This document shows, in pieces, positions 22,944-34,690 of a DNA stretch of 64,000 bases (positions are counted from its first letter, which is position 1; each line of letters opens with the position of its first letter). The position numbers and the translations under genes were made by a program. Below the pieces are notes generated by a model, which did not search any database, was not told the DNA's origin, and was given only the letters and a program-made list of their open reading frames with translations. Origin of the DNA: Bombyx mori (taxonomy: Eukaryota; Arthropoda; Insecta; Lepidoptera; Bombycidae); the NCBI RefSeq assembly GCF_030269925.1, contig NC_085111.1, positions 2,720,142-2,784,141 of the forward strand, written 5' to 3'.

Positions 22944-24292
22944 TTCGCGAGTTATTTGATTTAATTCTCATAACCTTTAATGTAATAAATGAATAAAAAT
23001 AATAATTATGTAGGTAAAGCTACTTATAAATAGAAAATCTGTGTTAGCTCACCGCCAGTTGGCAGCGTTCCCAGAAGGCTTAATGTTACCTTAATTATAA
23101 GTACAGTAAACTTGTTGTCATGACGACAGGCACGTGGTCCTATATATTCGTAAGCACTGTTAAATTAGGAGTTATACATTAAAAACTACCCCAAATCTCA
23201 TTCGTATCTCATCTGGTTCGAAATTCAAATTCTAACTTGTTTGTTATTTGTTTCAGAAATGCGTGTTGAAATTCGGCAATTTTCTTTAATCAGTATATAA
23301 TACGGTAATAAAGGAAAACTAACTGAATATTAGAACATTATTAAAAACAATAGAAGTACGATTTCTAAACTTTAAAAAAAAGTTGCTATTTAAATTGTCA
23401 TCCGTGTTGGCGTTATCAAATGAAAAATGCAAATGAATATTATATTATTATAAATAAATGAGTGATGATTGTGAATCAAGTCATGATTGTGATGAAGCAT
23501 TTTTTTCCCTAAACATACCTAATACAAAAGAAATGAAAATTAGAGAAAATTTAAATTAATGAAATCGTTACTTTTTTGGCAAGTACGAAATGCGTTTTAT
23601 TATAATTTTTAAATAGATACCTATTGTAGATACTAAATCTAGGTGTAAATATGAACAAAAAACGAGTTTGCCAAAAGTCTCCGCACTGAAAAAGAATACT
23701 TAACCATTTCCCGCCTTGTGCCTGCCACGAAGCAAATTAAGAGCTCATATATAAAAGCTAAACAATTGTTTTCTTTTTCTCTTAAGCTTTTTCACGAATC
23801 GTCGACAGTTAAATTCTTAAATTACAATTATGGATTTGTTTATCCTCGAAATGAACTTGGATTTTTTATATCGCGTTTATTAAAATTTGTATGCATTTGC
23901 GGATTTAATGCCTAAAATGTTTTCTGTCCGTCATTCAAAGATAAAGCACAGAAAGTGCTAATAGATGCATCAATAAGTAAATGTATTAACAAATACACTT
24001 AATTTGCAAATCGAATTTTAAAAAAGTACAATTTTATTAAAAGCCTAAATATTTTAAAACAAAAAAACACATTTAGCATCTAGAACCGATGTAATAAAAT
24101 CTGATAAACAAAACAACTAATTACTATCGGTCACTAGTACTTGAAAGACGATATTTCATTGGGTTCATAATTGAACAACTAGACGGAACCATCATCAATG
24201 AAAATAATACAAAAAGCAAAAAGAACCGAGCAAAAAATGAAGAGTACGATAAACGTTTGCACGTTCATGAAGTCATGAGATGAGGTTGTGTG

Positions 24293-24331
24293 TATATAAA
24301 AGCTTACGTCTGGAAGCGAACAGCACAGTTC
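24293..24331 (+). promoter_or_regulatory. TATA box and probable start site of gene A
   Basis: TATATAAAAG at 24293-24302 is followed about 30 bp later by an initiator-like ACAGTTC near 24325-24331, then the ATG at 24338. The spacing fits an arthropod TATA promoter with a very short 5'UTR. Confidence 0.7.
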
Positions 24332-24337
24332 GACGAG

Positions 24338-25099
24338 ATGGCTCGACTTGCTATAGCTGCGTTGGCTCTGGGCCTCTTCGCTTGCGCATGCGCGGCGCCA
24401 GGTATACACAAACATACATTTCATTTACAACATTTTCTTTGTACTTAATTTAATATATTATCATCAATTTAATATATACACAAATTATATTCGCTCTCAT
24501 AAATAATTCGTTTTTCTTTAGTTCTGTTTTTAAATCAAACATTAATTTTAGGATACGGGGGCGGAAGTGGTAGCCTCGGAGGTGGAAGTGGCGGAGGCGG
24601 TGGTTTTGGAGGCGGCGGAGGCGGTGGCTTTGGAGGCGGCGGAGGCAAGGGCGGTTACGGCGGCGGTAGCCACGGAGGCGACAGCGGTGGTAGCCACGGA
24701 GGCGGTGGTGGTAGCCACGGAGGCGGCGGTGGTTTTGGCAGCGGCGGCGGTGGTGGTTCTGGAGGCGGCGGCGGTGGTAGCCACGGAGGCGGCGGTGGTT
24801 TGGGCAGCGGCGTCGGTGGTGGTTCTGGAGGCGGCGGCGGTGGTAGCCACGGAGGTGGTGGTGGTAGCCACGGAGGCGGCAGTGGTAGCCACGGAGGCGG
24901 CGGTGGTAGCCACGGAGGCAGCGGTGGTTTTGGCAGCGGCGGCGGTAGTGGTCATGGAGGCGGCGGTGGATTTGGAGGAGGAAGCGGCGGCGGCAACGGT
25001 GGCGGCTTCGGTGGCGGCCACGGTGGCGGTGGCGGCGGCGGGGGCGGAGGCGGGCATGGAGGTGGCGGATATGGTGGTCACAAAGGTGGATATGGGTAA
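24338..25099 (+). CDS. Gene A: secreted glycine-rich protein (two exons)
   Basis: Exon 1 is 24338-24401 and exon 2 is 24552-25099, joined by a 150-bp GT-AG intron (donor GTATAC, acceptor TTTTAG) in phase 1. The product is 203 aa. Residues 1-20 (MARLAIAALALG, then FACACAA) form a signal peptide. The rest is almost pure Gly with interspersed Ser, His and Phe in irregular GGGGSHGG and GGGFG repeats, ending HKGGYG. It is therefore a secreted structural-type protein, comparable in composition to insect glycine-rich cuticle or silk-associated proteins, but I cannot assign a named family. A TATA box at 24293-24302 lies about 30 bp before a likely start near 24326. Base composition is strongly GC-rich against an AT-rich surround. 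The TAA stop (25097-25099) overlaps a good splice donor (GTAAGC at 25096), so a third exon replacing the last codons is possible. Genes B, C and D share the exon plan. Confidence 0.85.
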
Positions 25100-25159
25100 G
25101 CATTATCTCTGTATTAAATATTAGTATTAACAAAAGAATTCAAACGTAAAGTGAGTAAT

Positions 25160-25480
25160 TTATAGATGAACCAACAAGCTCAGGGCTCAATCAATCTTAA
25201 GCGGCTACCAGTGCTCGCGGACATTGAATGGCACTACACATCTTGAGAGAGAAAATTGAAAGCCCCATTTGTATCGTACATATAAAAACTGTCTGATCAT
25301 TCCTACTGGAACGCTTCACTGCTACGGGGCAGTAATCGTTAGTTGACAAATAGACTTATGTGTCCCACTTTGCATGTGTTGATGGTTTAATTATTATTCA
25401 ATGATTCACCGTGGAAGCCGAAATGGGCATATTAGGCACGTGTATTCTTAGTCTACGAGATTTCAAAGTCGACACATTTC
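25160..25480 (-). mobile_element. Very old Bm1-like copy downstream of gene A
   Basis: Weak matches only (AGCGGCTACCAGTGCTCGCG, CACCGTGGAAGCCGAAATGG, TACGAGATTTCAAAG) in the right order for a minus-strand Bm1. Confidence 0.45.
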
Positions 25481-25639
25481 CTAATTTGTAATTAACTTTT
25501 TTTTTTAATCTGTATTGCTATCCCGTTGGTTAGGATCGTTATATTTGGGTAGATAGGTCGCGTGAGCATGAGTGGATCCCACCATCGTAATTTTGGCCTA
25601 GAATAGCACCGCTAAAGTCACCGCATCAATTAAAGTCAT

Positions 25640-26025
25640 AAAGAGGGCTAAGGAAGTCACCCGACAATGGACAGCAGCGTTCTCAAACTATTACACAATC
25701 AGTCTGCGATCGCCAAGCATCGTTTACTGGTTGTAGGTCGTATATAATTCAATACAATTAATACCTCAACCAAATGTCTCGAGGTAAATGTAGGCAAACC
25801 TTCGTGATGTCTCCAGACTTCAGACCAGAGGTATCCACTTGACAGCAGATAAACAACAAAATTGGACTTAGTAAAAGCGTTAATATTATTGTTCCAGACG
25901 TTAATCTCCATTGGAACACCGGCACACGAGAAACATCCAAAAGCATAATGTGATATAAGATAGATTTTATTGTTTTTCATTTCTTACTCTATTTTACGAC
26001 TGTATGTGTTTTTTCAATAAATATA
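25640..26025. other. Unassigned block with open minus-strand frame and AATAAA
   Basis: The minus strand is open for 93 codons (25980-25699, including EVWRHHEGLPTFTSRHLVEV), and the plus strand ends in AATAAA at 26017-26022. It may be a decayed transposon 3' end or a 3' exon. No family recognised; the composition is less AT-rich than its surroundings. Confidence 0.35.
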
Positions 26026-26190
26026 TATATTTTAATATACGACATGTTGATTGAATATCCGTTCCAAAGAGCTTCATTTTTCACTACAGTTTTAATATCC
26101 GAACTTAAAAACTGAATGTTTTTCTAGAAAAAATTAATATCATCCTCTAAAAATAAACCAATACTTACTATTTCTGATTGCACTTAAGTT

Positions 26191-26672
26191 GAAGTCGTCG
26201 TGGCCTAAAGGATAAGACGTCCGGTGCATTCGTGTTGAACGATGCACCGGTGTTCGAATCTCAGGCGGTTACCAATTTTTATAATGAAATACGTACTCAA
26301 CAAATTCAGTTCAGGATTGACTTCCACAGTGAAGGAATAACATCGTGTAATTCAAATTCAAAATTCAAATTCAAACCGAAAATGAAACCCGCAAAATTAT
26401 AATTTGCGTAATTACTGGTGGTAGGACCTCTTGTGAGTCCGCGCGGGTAGGTACCCCCGCCCTGCCTATTTCTGCCGTGAAGCAATAATGCGTTTCGGTT
26501 TGAAGGGTGGGGCAGCCGTTGTAACTATACTTGAGACCTTAGAACTTATATCTCAAGGTGGGTGGCGCATTTACGTTGCAGATGTATATGGGCTCCAGTA
26601 ACCACTTAACACCAGGTGAGCTATGAGCTCGTTCACCCATCTAAGCAATAAAAATAAAATAAATAAAAACTT
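26191..26672 (+). mobile_element. Bm1 SINE, full length
   Basis: tRNA-like head (GTGGCCTAAAGGATAAGACG, GGTGTTCGAATCTC), body and A-rich tail. A short duplicated AATTCAAAATTC tract lies in the linker near 26350. Confidence 0.93.
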
Positions 26673-26895
26673 AATTATTTAATTCAATTTAAAATGTGAT
26701 TGGCGTCCTTGAGAACTTTTAAAAAGGTTTTCACATTATTCATATTATGACTACTGCTAACAATTTTCTTAAGACTTGGGCTTGGTATTTCGAATTCATT
26801 GTTACATCCTATAAACCGGACAACGTGGCTGCTTCACAACAGAAATAGACAGGATGGCGTACCTTACAGTATCCAATCGCAATAGTCCGTCAAAA

Positions 26896-27072
26896 CTATA
26901 CCGATGGCCTTGAGAGGCTATATCAGCGTAACCGGGCGAGTAAGTGAGCTCACGGGGCTCAAACCGGGAGTGTTGCTAACACTGGCCCTAGCAAGAGCGG
27001 TGCTTCGCTAAATCTACCACCGGTTCGGAAATGCGACCCACTGAGAAGATCCGGCGAGAAACTCAGTGGACC
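26896..27072 (-). mobile_element. Jockey/BMC1-type LINE 3' end
   Basis: GGCCTTGAGAGGCTATATCA and CTCACGGGGCTCAAACCGGG; very short copy of the same tail. Confidence 0.78.
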
Positions 27073-27334
27073 GAAAATTATCCGTGTCAATGTTGGTATT
27101 TATTAAAAACGTATCCTATCGCAGGACTCGAGTCTTGTCGTTGTCATTACACTCAGTGTGTCTTTGAAACGATGAAGGCATTGAACTTCTGATCCCTATA
27201 ATTTCCCATATACTTTTCGATTTTTACTATACTTTGTACGGTAGGTCGGCATCAATCACTAAAAGTCAAAAGCAGTACTTACGCATTAATGGTACGCAAA
27301 CGACGCTAATGGCCTACGATAGTTTCATTATGTT

Positions 27335-27579
27335 TTTTTATATAGCATAGATGGGTGGACGAGATCACAGCCCACCTGATGTTAAGTGGTTACCGGAGCC
27401 CATAGACGTCTACAACGTAAATGCCGCCACCCACCTTGAAATATGAGTTCTAAGGCCTCAATATAGCTACAACGGCTGCCCCACCCTTCAAACCGAAACG
27501 CTTTACTGCTTCACGGCAGAAATAGGCAGGTTGGTGGTACCTACCAGTGCGGACTCACAAGAGGTCTTACTACCAGTAA
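27335..27579 (-). mobile_element. Bm1 SINE, 5'-truncated
   Basis: ATAGATGGGTGGACGAGATC to GGTCTTACTACCAGTAAA. Confidence 0.9.
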
Positions 27580-27629
27580 AATAGATAAGTAAATAAATAA
27601 ACGAACTGACAGGCCTCGAGCTGTTTTCT

Positions 27630-27662
27630 CTTGTGTTATGTATGCCGAAAACATAACACAAG
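27630..27662. other. Perfect 12-bp hairpin
   Basis: CTTGTGTTATGT and ACATAACACAAG flank a 9-nt loop, 50 bp beyond a Bm1 copy and about 240 bp from the candidate gene B poly(A) site. Confidence 0.6.
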
Positions 27663-28005
27663 AAGAAGTCCACTGAGGACGCAGTATATTATTGAATATT
27701 CTTTAACTGACTGACTTCGAACTTGAAACCCTTAGACAACTAAGAGTAACCAAGAAAACTACATATAAACGACGGAAATAATGAACACAATAAACACGAG
27801 ATTAAAATTTTAAAAGTAATAAGTTATCTAAATGAAGTTATAAATGAATCGAATAACTCTAACAGCTGTTTATTTTACTGTTATTATATATTTAAGATCT
27901 TGAATTTAACAAAATAAAACTTAACATTATTATTACATCTTTGGACTAAATATTTCAGTTGTTAAGCATAATTGTTGTTTACGTTTATCATCTCCAGAAG
28001 TCTTG

Positions 28006-29146
28006 TCACCAGCCCTTTTTTCCGCCTTTTCCGCCACCTTTTCCTCCGTTTCCTCCATCATCTCCACTTTCATCGCTCTCACTACTGCTAGAGCTGCTAC
28101 TACTGCTGCCACCGCCCCCTCCACCTTTACCAGCCGCTGTGACTCCACCTTTAGTATTGCCGCCTTTACCACCATCGTCTGTAAAATAACAAACGTTTGA
28201 AAATTGATGTTTTATTAACTGATCAATCCATATTTTGGTAGCCAAAGAAGATAAACATAATTTAATAAAGTTTGTGTATACATCATATTTTAATATCGTT
28301 TAAGTGACCGTGAATACTTACAACTTATTCTCAGCTGTGGGACTTCAACTAGACGTGAGACAAACAAATGCAATACTCAAATATATGTCGCAAAATATAC
28401 CAGTCAAATATTTTAAATAACTTAATATTGTAATTGCTGTTTGACTCGACTCAAACATGGTAAGAATAGATATTTGATTATTTTTTTACTAACTAAGCTG
28501 ATGGCCTTGAGAGGCCATTTCAGCGTAACCCTAACAAGTAGGTGAGCTCACGGGACTCAAATCTGACGACGTTGCTAACACGAACCCTAGCAAGAGCAGT
28601 GCTTCGCAGAATATACCACCAGATTGGAAACACGACCCGCTGAGAAGATCCTGCGAGAAACTCAGTGGGCTGTGTCTGTGGGTTAATTTACTCGCCGAGC
28701 CCTTCGTCGCAAGCGACGGGTTCGACGAAAACGATTGACCCGTGCTTGGGGTACCTAAAAGCACCGTTAGTGGATCGGGAGGATCCGAAATGACGTGTTT
28801 TGACTGAATAGTGCAGTAACAATTGCCGGGCTGTATGAAGAATAATAATAACACGAATCTATGTCCATTTGTGCGAATGGATCGGGCCAAAGTTCGTGTT
28901 CAATACACATTTAATTTTGTTTTCTCTTTGTCTGATACATTTTACTTAAACATATTTAAACAAGTATTGCAGTCTCTGACTCCTGTAGTACAGGGAATCT
29001 TATTTTAGCGCCAGATGAGAGCGTCAAACTTGGCATCAATTTTTAATATTAGTATAAGGTTAGTATTAAAAAATCTTACCCGGCATGGCGGACACGCACA
29101 CAACTAACACAATAATTACAAGAGCGATCGTCGTTAGATGTTTCAT
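28006..29146 (-). CDS. Gene B: small secreted Gly/Lys/Ser-rich protein (two exons)
   Basis: Minus-strand exon 1 is 29146-29080 (ATG at 29146-29144, donor GTAAGA) and exon 2 is 28178-28006 (acceptor TTTACAG, TGA stop). The phase-1 junction keeps the frame and gives 79 aa. Residues 1-20 (MKHLTTIALVIIVLVV, then CVSA) are a signal peptide. The mature part starts DDGGKGG, has a GKGGGGGG stretch, nine consecutive serines, an acidic ESDESGDD segment, and ends GGKGGGKGGKKGW. The Lys/Gly tail makes the C-terminus basic. The ~900-bp intron contains a Jockey-type LINE 3' end (28487-28895). A TATA-like TATTTAAA lies at 29200-29193. A possible poly(A) signal is the minus-strand AATAAA at 27874-27869. Not a family I recognise; the exon structure matches genes A, C and D. 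Gene C starts 1.2 kb away, divergently. Confidence 0.82.
28487..28895 (-). mobile_element. Jockey/BMC1-type LINE 3' end in gene B intron
   Basis: Includes the full tail and the ORF2 stop region (GGATCCGAAATGACGTGTTT), and extends upstream into GAATCTATGTCC like the composite copies. Same strand as gene B. Confidence 0.78.
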
Positions 29147-29192
29147 CGCGTGTTCTTCTTCTTCGAATACAAATTAGGCTGGAATGTTTCAG

Positions 29193-29200
29193 TTTAAATA
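29193..29200 (-). promoter_or_regulatory. TATA-like element of gene B
   Basis: Minus-strand TATTTAAA lies about 50 bp upstream of the gene B ATG, similar to the TATA-to-ATG distance in genes A, C and D. Confidence 0.5.
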
Positions 29201-29650
29201 CTTAAGATTTTAGAGACAAATCGATCGTGCATGTAATTAAAGTAAAAGGCACAATGAAAAAACCGATGCATTAGTAAGTAGCCTCGGACTTGACCTTGGA
29301 TTTTTAATTACGCTTGTGTTCGAACTGTTTGTTTGCCTGTAAATGTAAAACTGCACTAGAGGCATTTACTTTTTAAATATACCCCATAAAAAAAAGTAAT
29401 GTCGTTTGCACGTCCCTGATTGGGAAACAGAATCCTGATTGGGAAGCAAAGATTTCAGATTTTTAGGACAATCCGTTACGATATCTCATTACGACGGTCG
29501 GTATCGAAGACAAAGCATTAAAGTCGTTTGCAAGATGAACACGAATTCAACTGAATATACTCGTATTTTTAACGGTTATCGGATATATGTTAACATCGAT
29601 ATCAACATTGATGTTTTTGTAATATCGATTATCCCTATTTTGTACTGTAC

Positions 29651-30066
29651 TCATGTCTCAAGGTGGGTGGCGGAATTTACGTTGTATGGGCAACGGGTAT
29701 TTTTTTTTTGGGCCGGAGCCCGAACCTCCTACGAAGTCCCCACACCACGGGGGGCGTGCAGGATATGTGGGACTTGACGATCTGCAAGGTGTTGGGAGCA
29801 GACCGCGGGCCCAAGGAATAAAGGAGTCCGTTCCTACTCAGGGAAGCAAGGAAGCATGTCTTAGTCAGAAAGGCATACTTTAAGCTATCATCGGACTCGG
29901 GCGCCGAAGGGCAGACAAACTCTTGATAAGCCGGAGTAATCTTGAGTGGAGAAGGCGATGCGAATTTGGTTACATGGGGACTCACCGCTGAGCAAGCGGT
30001 TTGAGTCTATACAGATTGGTGTAATGTCTATGGGCTCCGGTAACCACTTTAGCAATAAAAAAAAAC
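29651..30066. mobile_element. Bm1 remnant split by an R1-clade 3' fragment
   Basis: Bm1 pieces 29651-29690 (CTCAAGGTGGGTGGCG) and about 30025-30066 (TGTCTATGGGCTCC, then AATAAAAA) flank about 29700-30020, which matches the R1-clade 3'UTR on the minus strand (T-run, then CGAACCTCCTACGAAG, GCAGACCGCGGGCCCAAGGA). It occupies the divergent promoter interval between genes B and C. Confidence 0.7.
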
Positions 30067-30315
30067 AAATGTTATGCATAATGTTATGGTAGTAATCATT
30101 TTCTTATTAAATTCTCCTAAATAACGAAAAATCGTGCATCAAAACCCAAGGTCCCTTCGGTGACGTTCAAATTACGGCTATAGCAATGATGTAAAACTAT
30201 TCTTTTGTCTGTCCATCACGGCGTTACGTGACACTCGGACATTGTGCGTCCGTCACGTTAATTTGGGAGTCCAATGAATCCATCCTGTGCACCATGAAGC
30301 ATGGTCACAGTTCAC

Positions 30316-30323
30316 TATAAAAG
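30316..30323 (+). promoter_or_regulatory. TATA box of gene C
   Basis: TATAAAAG lies 38 bp before the ATG, so the 5'UTR is only about 10-15 nt if transcription begins at the usual distance. Confidence 0.7.
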
Positions 30324-30360
30324 GAAAACCGCGAATTTTCGGAAACATTTGTGTGACACG

Positions 30361-32276
30361 ATGAGAACCGGTCTATTGCTTTTGGCGATCGTTCTGAGTG
30401 CGTTAAGTGCATCGGGTGAGTATGATTTTATATTGTTTTGTTGACTTCTTTTTTTTTTAACATAACCCAGTACCTACTATTAATTTATTGGCTCAAAACT
30501 AAACGAACGTGGAGGAAGCAAAACTGTTGTTCTAGTTTACTGAGATACTGATTGAACATGATATTTTCCTATTGAACCCTCCTACCTATCTCTACCGTGA
30601 GGCAATCATCTGTCATATATACCACAGCGTATAGACAACTTTTTTTTCCTACCTAAGCTGATAGACTTGAGAGGCTATGTCAGCGTAGCCGGGCGAATAG
30701 GTGAGCTCACGGGGCTCAAACCGGGAGTGTTGCTAGCACTGGCCCTAGCAAGAGCCGTGCTTCGCAGAATCTACCACCGGATCGGAAACGCGACCCACTG
30801 AGAAGGTCCGGCGAGAAACTCAGTGGGCTGTGTCTATGAGTTAATTTACTTGTCGATGACGGTGACCGGTGCTTGAGATTAGTGGATCGGGAGGATCCGA
30901 AATGACGTGTTTTGACTGAATATTGCAGTAACAAGGTCCCCCTGACTGCTGGATTGAGGTTCGTGGACGAATCTATGTTCATTCGTGCGAAAAAATGTTA
31001 GTTCGTTTTACTATTTCCACGTACTTTTTTTAATTTTTTTATACTATTACCTATTTTTACATTAGGCTATGTATGTATACAAATGTATTAAAATTTACAA
31101 TATTCCCTTGGAGAAAATATTCTAAATACAATCCTAATGAACTATTGGATAATTATGATAAAGTTCCAAGAACACGAAACCACGGGTTCTAAGATATGTC
31201 CTACTTTAAATGGATATTTAAATCCTCTGATATCCGCTGCTGTAGGTTTGCGGTTTGATTGTGCCTTGCTGATGTCCAAGAGCGACCGTAACCAATCACA
31301 ATCGAGTGGACCGTGAGCTTGTCTACCGTTGAAGACCAATAAATCTTTTCAGGGATGCGAATCAGACGAGGTTTCAACAACAGCGGGTACAGCAGAGGTG
31401 GCGGGAGCGGGTACGGACGTGAAAGCGACGAACGAGACGCTAGCGTCAGCATAGAGAACAACAACGACTGCGAGGATGAAGAAGGAAAAGGATTTAAGTA
31501 TGTGTCACTTTTTTTTTATATTGCTTAGGTGAGTGGACATCCACAACGTAAATGTCGCCACCTACCTGGATGATGGAGATATGAGTTTTTAGATCTCAGT
31601 TTTTTCAGTGCAACGGCTACCCCATCCTTCAAACCGAAACTCATTACTGCTTTACGGCAGAAATAGCCAGGGTGGTGGTACCTACCAGTAAATACACAAA
31701 TTAAAACTTTGCGGGTTTCATTTTTATTTCTTCGCCGTGAAGTCAATTGTGAGGATTTTATAAGTGCGTACTTCATTGGAATTTTTTTTTACTTATTTGC
31801 CGAATTCAATCACCGGTACATCGCTAAATACGAATGCACCGGACGTCTTATCCTTTAGGCCATGACGACTTGCGAATGGCGAATAATTTCGAGATTGCGG
31901 AAATTTCGCATCCCGAAGCTTCGAAACTACGCAACTCTCACGTTTACTTCCATATTATTGACCCCGAATAATTTTGAGAAGTCTCGGGCAATATTTGTCC
32001 CACCCGTAAAGAACAAGATAATATAATTTTCAGATTTTTAACATAGACATAACATGACGTATTTTCGCGTTACCTGCTGTCAAAATATCTAACGTCTAAA
32101 TAAATATAATGTCTTACAGCGAAAGCGGCAGTCGTGAATTAGCCTACAACAGACAAGGGTACGGGTCAAATGAAAATCGTCGTGGTGGGCGCTCGTTCTC
32201 CAAAGCAATCGCCTCCGCTTCCGCGTCCGCTACTTCTTACAACTCGGACCATAAGGGCAATAATGTAACAGCCTGA
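30361..32276 (+). CDS. Gene C: secreted Gly/Ser/Asn-rich protein with R-I-R-R site (three exons)
   Basis: Exons are 30361-30415, 31353-31497 and 32120-32276 (55+145+157 = 357 nt, 118 aa plus TGA). Donors GTGAGT and GTATGT and acceptors TTTTCAG and TTACAG fit, with phases 1 then 2. Residues 1-18 (MRTGLLLLAIVLSALSAS) are a signal peptide. The mature start GMRIRRGFNN carries R-I-R-R, a furin-type R-x-x-R. A Gly/Tyr/Ser segment follows, then an acidic stretch (DCEDEEGKG), a second Asn/Gly/Arg segment and the tail SFSKAIASASASATS. TATAAAAG is at 30316-30323, and AATAAA at 32302-32307, 26 bp after the stop. Intron 1 holds a LINE-tailed composite repeat and intron 2 a Bm1 copy. Gene D shares the R-I-R-R start and the S-x-S-K/Ser-Ala tail, so they are probable paralogues. 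Function unknown; a secreted structural, silk-associated or immune peptide are all possible. Confidence 0.85.
30645..31240 (-). mobile_element. Composite non-autonomous retroelement with Jockey-type 3' tail (in gene C intron 1)
   Basis: The ~290-bp Jockey/BMC1-type 3' end (T-run, then AAGCTGATAGACTTGAGAGG, GGTGAGCTCACGGGGCTC, CCGGCGAGAAACTCAGTGGG) is preceded by an AT-rich non-coding block. That block is shared with the copy at 61587-62215, so the two parts move as one unit. Confidence 0.65.
31509..31872 (-). mobile_element. Bm1 SINE with internal deletion, gene C intron 2
   Basis: Has the 3' part (TTGCTTAGGTGAGTGGACAT), body and tRNA-like head (CACCGGTACATCGC, GACGTCTTATCCTTTAGGCC), but lacks the ~45 bp between GTGGAC and CATCCACAACGT. 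Confidence 0.82.
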
Positions 32277-32301
32277 TGAAATTTTCATTTTGTCGACGCT
32301 G

Positions 32302-32307
32302 AATAAA
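32302..32307 (+). terminator. Poly(A) signal of gene C
   Basis: Canonical AATAAA 26 bp after the gene C stop codon, followed by a T/G-rich stretch. Confidence 0.7.
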
Positions 32308-34436
32308 AACATTTGAATATATAAGAATTTGTGTTTTATTCTCGTTGATTTATAAATTAATCAATACTATACGAATTCAAACGTATCTAATTATATAAAC
32401 TGATAAGTCACCACATATAGATTTTATTTCTAAGTCATCACTAGAGAAAATAATGTCCACTTTTACTTGTATATTATATATTGTTATTATTTTATTATAC
32501 ATTAAATAGTGTAAAATATTTCTATGGTCTGACCCACGGAATAGATAAATAAGGTTGGAAAGGCCTTTGCTCTAATTTTGTATTAGAACCAGTGTCGCCG
32601 CTTCATCCCCACTATTTTAATTTCTACACATACGCAAACTATAATTACAAATATTTCGCACACAACAAAAACACCCACACATAATCATCTCAGGACAGAT
32701 ATTCGTTCGCAAACTAGCACTAAACTCCCGTAGGCATACACACTCACACACGCAAAAAGGCAATAAAAATGTTCATACACGCTAGTACTTGATAAAACCG
32801 ATATTCTTTATCGATAAATTATCTGATAAATAAATGGGGAAAAATGAAACATGAAATAAATATTGAAAAAAAACTATTTGACTTTTATTAATTACAAAAA
32901 ATCACTGTCCCTGAAATAAAACGTATTTGTTAAGCAGTTGGCGCTTGCTATTAATTGCGAATGAATTTTTCAAAACAAAGTGTAGCCTGATTTTTTTATG
33001 GTAAAATCATTTTCAGTAAAATGTTTAGAGCAAATAGTACTCGTCTTTGTCTCCAGTTTCCTCTACCTGTCACCTCAATCCATATTATTTACCTTATTTA
33101 TCTATTCCGTGGTCAGACCAGTTTACCTACTTCTCTAAACTATGTATTATCTATAGTTCTCAATATCTAATTTCTTCATTTTAAAAAGACAAAAAAAATA
33201 GAGAACTCAGCAGACAAAAATCTTGAATCTAATCACAAAGCCACCTACAGCGCTCAATGATGCTTTAGCTCAGCAAACAGATCAAGTCAATAGACTTTAT
33301 TTCTGTTTATCTTTATGGAGTTTATGAACAAAGTTGTTTTGCGTCTAAATGAACAAAACTTGATGGTTCGCCGTTGTGAGAACATCCAACATATTATTGG
33401 CAATATTAAAAATAAAAAGTAACTTAGAGATTAATTAAGAATACAATGTGACTTATCAGGTGTCATTGTGGATCTAAGTCATCCAGAAACCCACTCAAAT
33501 ACACAAATAGTGCATTGTAATGATGAATAATGATAGTCATGGATTCAGATTCAGGTTGAGTCAATCTATTTCAAAATAGTTAGCTACCTACTGTTTGAGT
33601 AGACAAAATCTCAAAATGAATAGTGATAGTAATGTGTTAGAATGCAATATACCTATATTTAATAATTCGCGTTGAAAAGTTTTACAGTACTCTATAGACT
33701 TTGATCTCATATATCACTCGCCAATAGGTGCTTTATTTATAAATATATTAATAATCTCTTAGTATATTGTAAATATATTAAATGACAAAGATATCCGAAG
33801 AAAAGGTGTGAAAGCAGTTCATTAAGTTTACTGTCCAAGAAAATTTTTTAAAGTTCTATTTTTATTACACTCATGCTTCAATAACGGGAATACTATGTAG
33901 TATAAAAACAGTTTCCGATAGTACTATTGTCGGATTAAGTATTTACCGAAGGACCGAAGTTAGGACATTGAACAAAATTATGAATTTATTTTTTATTTTA
34001 CCAGAAATAGAAAGTATGTTTTCGCCCAAAGTAAACAGTATCTTTTCATCTATCTATCTAAATAATACGAAATAATTTGAAAAATTACAATCATTTTATT
34101 ATGAAATAATCATTACAATTTCCCTCATAATCATCTAATGTTAATTGCTTTATATATGAAATTATTAATTGAAACATTAAAATTACAGTGTCATTACCAT
34201 TTGTAGATTTAAGTAGTAGATTAAATAATATACAATATCTTCGTGATTAACTTGTGGTCATTATCCGTTGTCATCTTTGTTGATTTTTCTGAAAATATTA
34301 AATGAATATAAATAAAGTGTACATATATCTTAATCATTTCTCAAACCAGCAGAAGGAAATCAACAACCTCATATATGTTTGTCTATAAACTATACTTTTT
34401 TAATAAAGTCGAGACTCATAAAATTTGCAATTGTTT
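32308..34436. other. AT-rich spacer downstream of gene C
   Basis: No coding or repeat signal found, except matching GGTCTGACCACGGAATAGAT-type motifs in inverted orientation near 32525 and 33100 (CTATTCCGTGGTCAGAC). Confidence 0.5.
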
Positions 34437-34690
34437 TTTTTATTTATTTTTTATTGCTTAGATGTGTGGACTAGTTCCTAGCCCACCTGGTGTTAAAGTG
34501 GTTACTGGAGCCCATAGACATCTACAACGTAAATGCGCCACACACCTTGAGATATAGTTCTAAAGTCTCAGTATAGTCACAACGGCTGCCCCACCCTTCA
34601 AACCGAAACGCATTACTGCTTCACGGCAGAAATAGGCGGGGCGGTGGTACCTACCCGTGCGGACTCACAAGAGGTCCTACCACCAGTAAA
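34437..34690 (-). mobile_element. Bm1 SINE, 5'-truncated
   Basis: TTATTGCTTAGATGTGTGGA through CACAAGAGGTCCTACCACCA. Confidence 0.9.

Larger units (their letters stand above)
20791..24292. other. AT-rich spacer upstream of gene A
   Basis: Apart from the RTE-like tip (21945), repeat P (22777) and a decayed GTTCCAAAAA motif (21530), I see no gene. A GAAATGAAAT-type short tandem tract lies near 22640-22720. Confidence 0.5.

Noticed and set aside
24567..25124. Long open frames overlapping gene A in other frames (Ala/Val-rich on plus, Thr/Ala- and Arg/His-rich on minus)
   Set aside because: They are by-products of the GGN-repeat composition. Only the frame joined to the signal-peptide exon gives a sensible secreted protein.
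27933..28245. Alternative frames overlapping gene B exon 2
   Set aside because: Only the frame giving GGKGG and the serine block follows the signal-peptide exon in phase 1.
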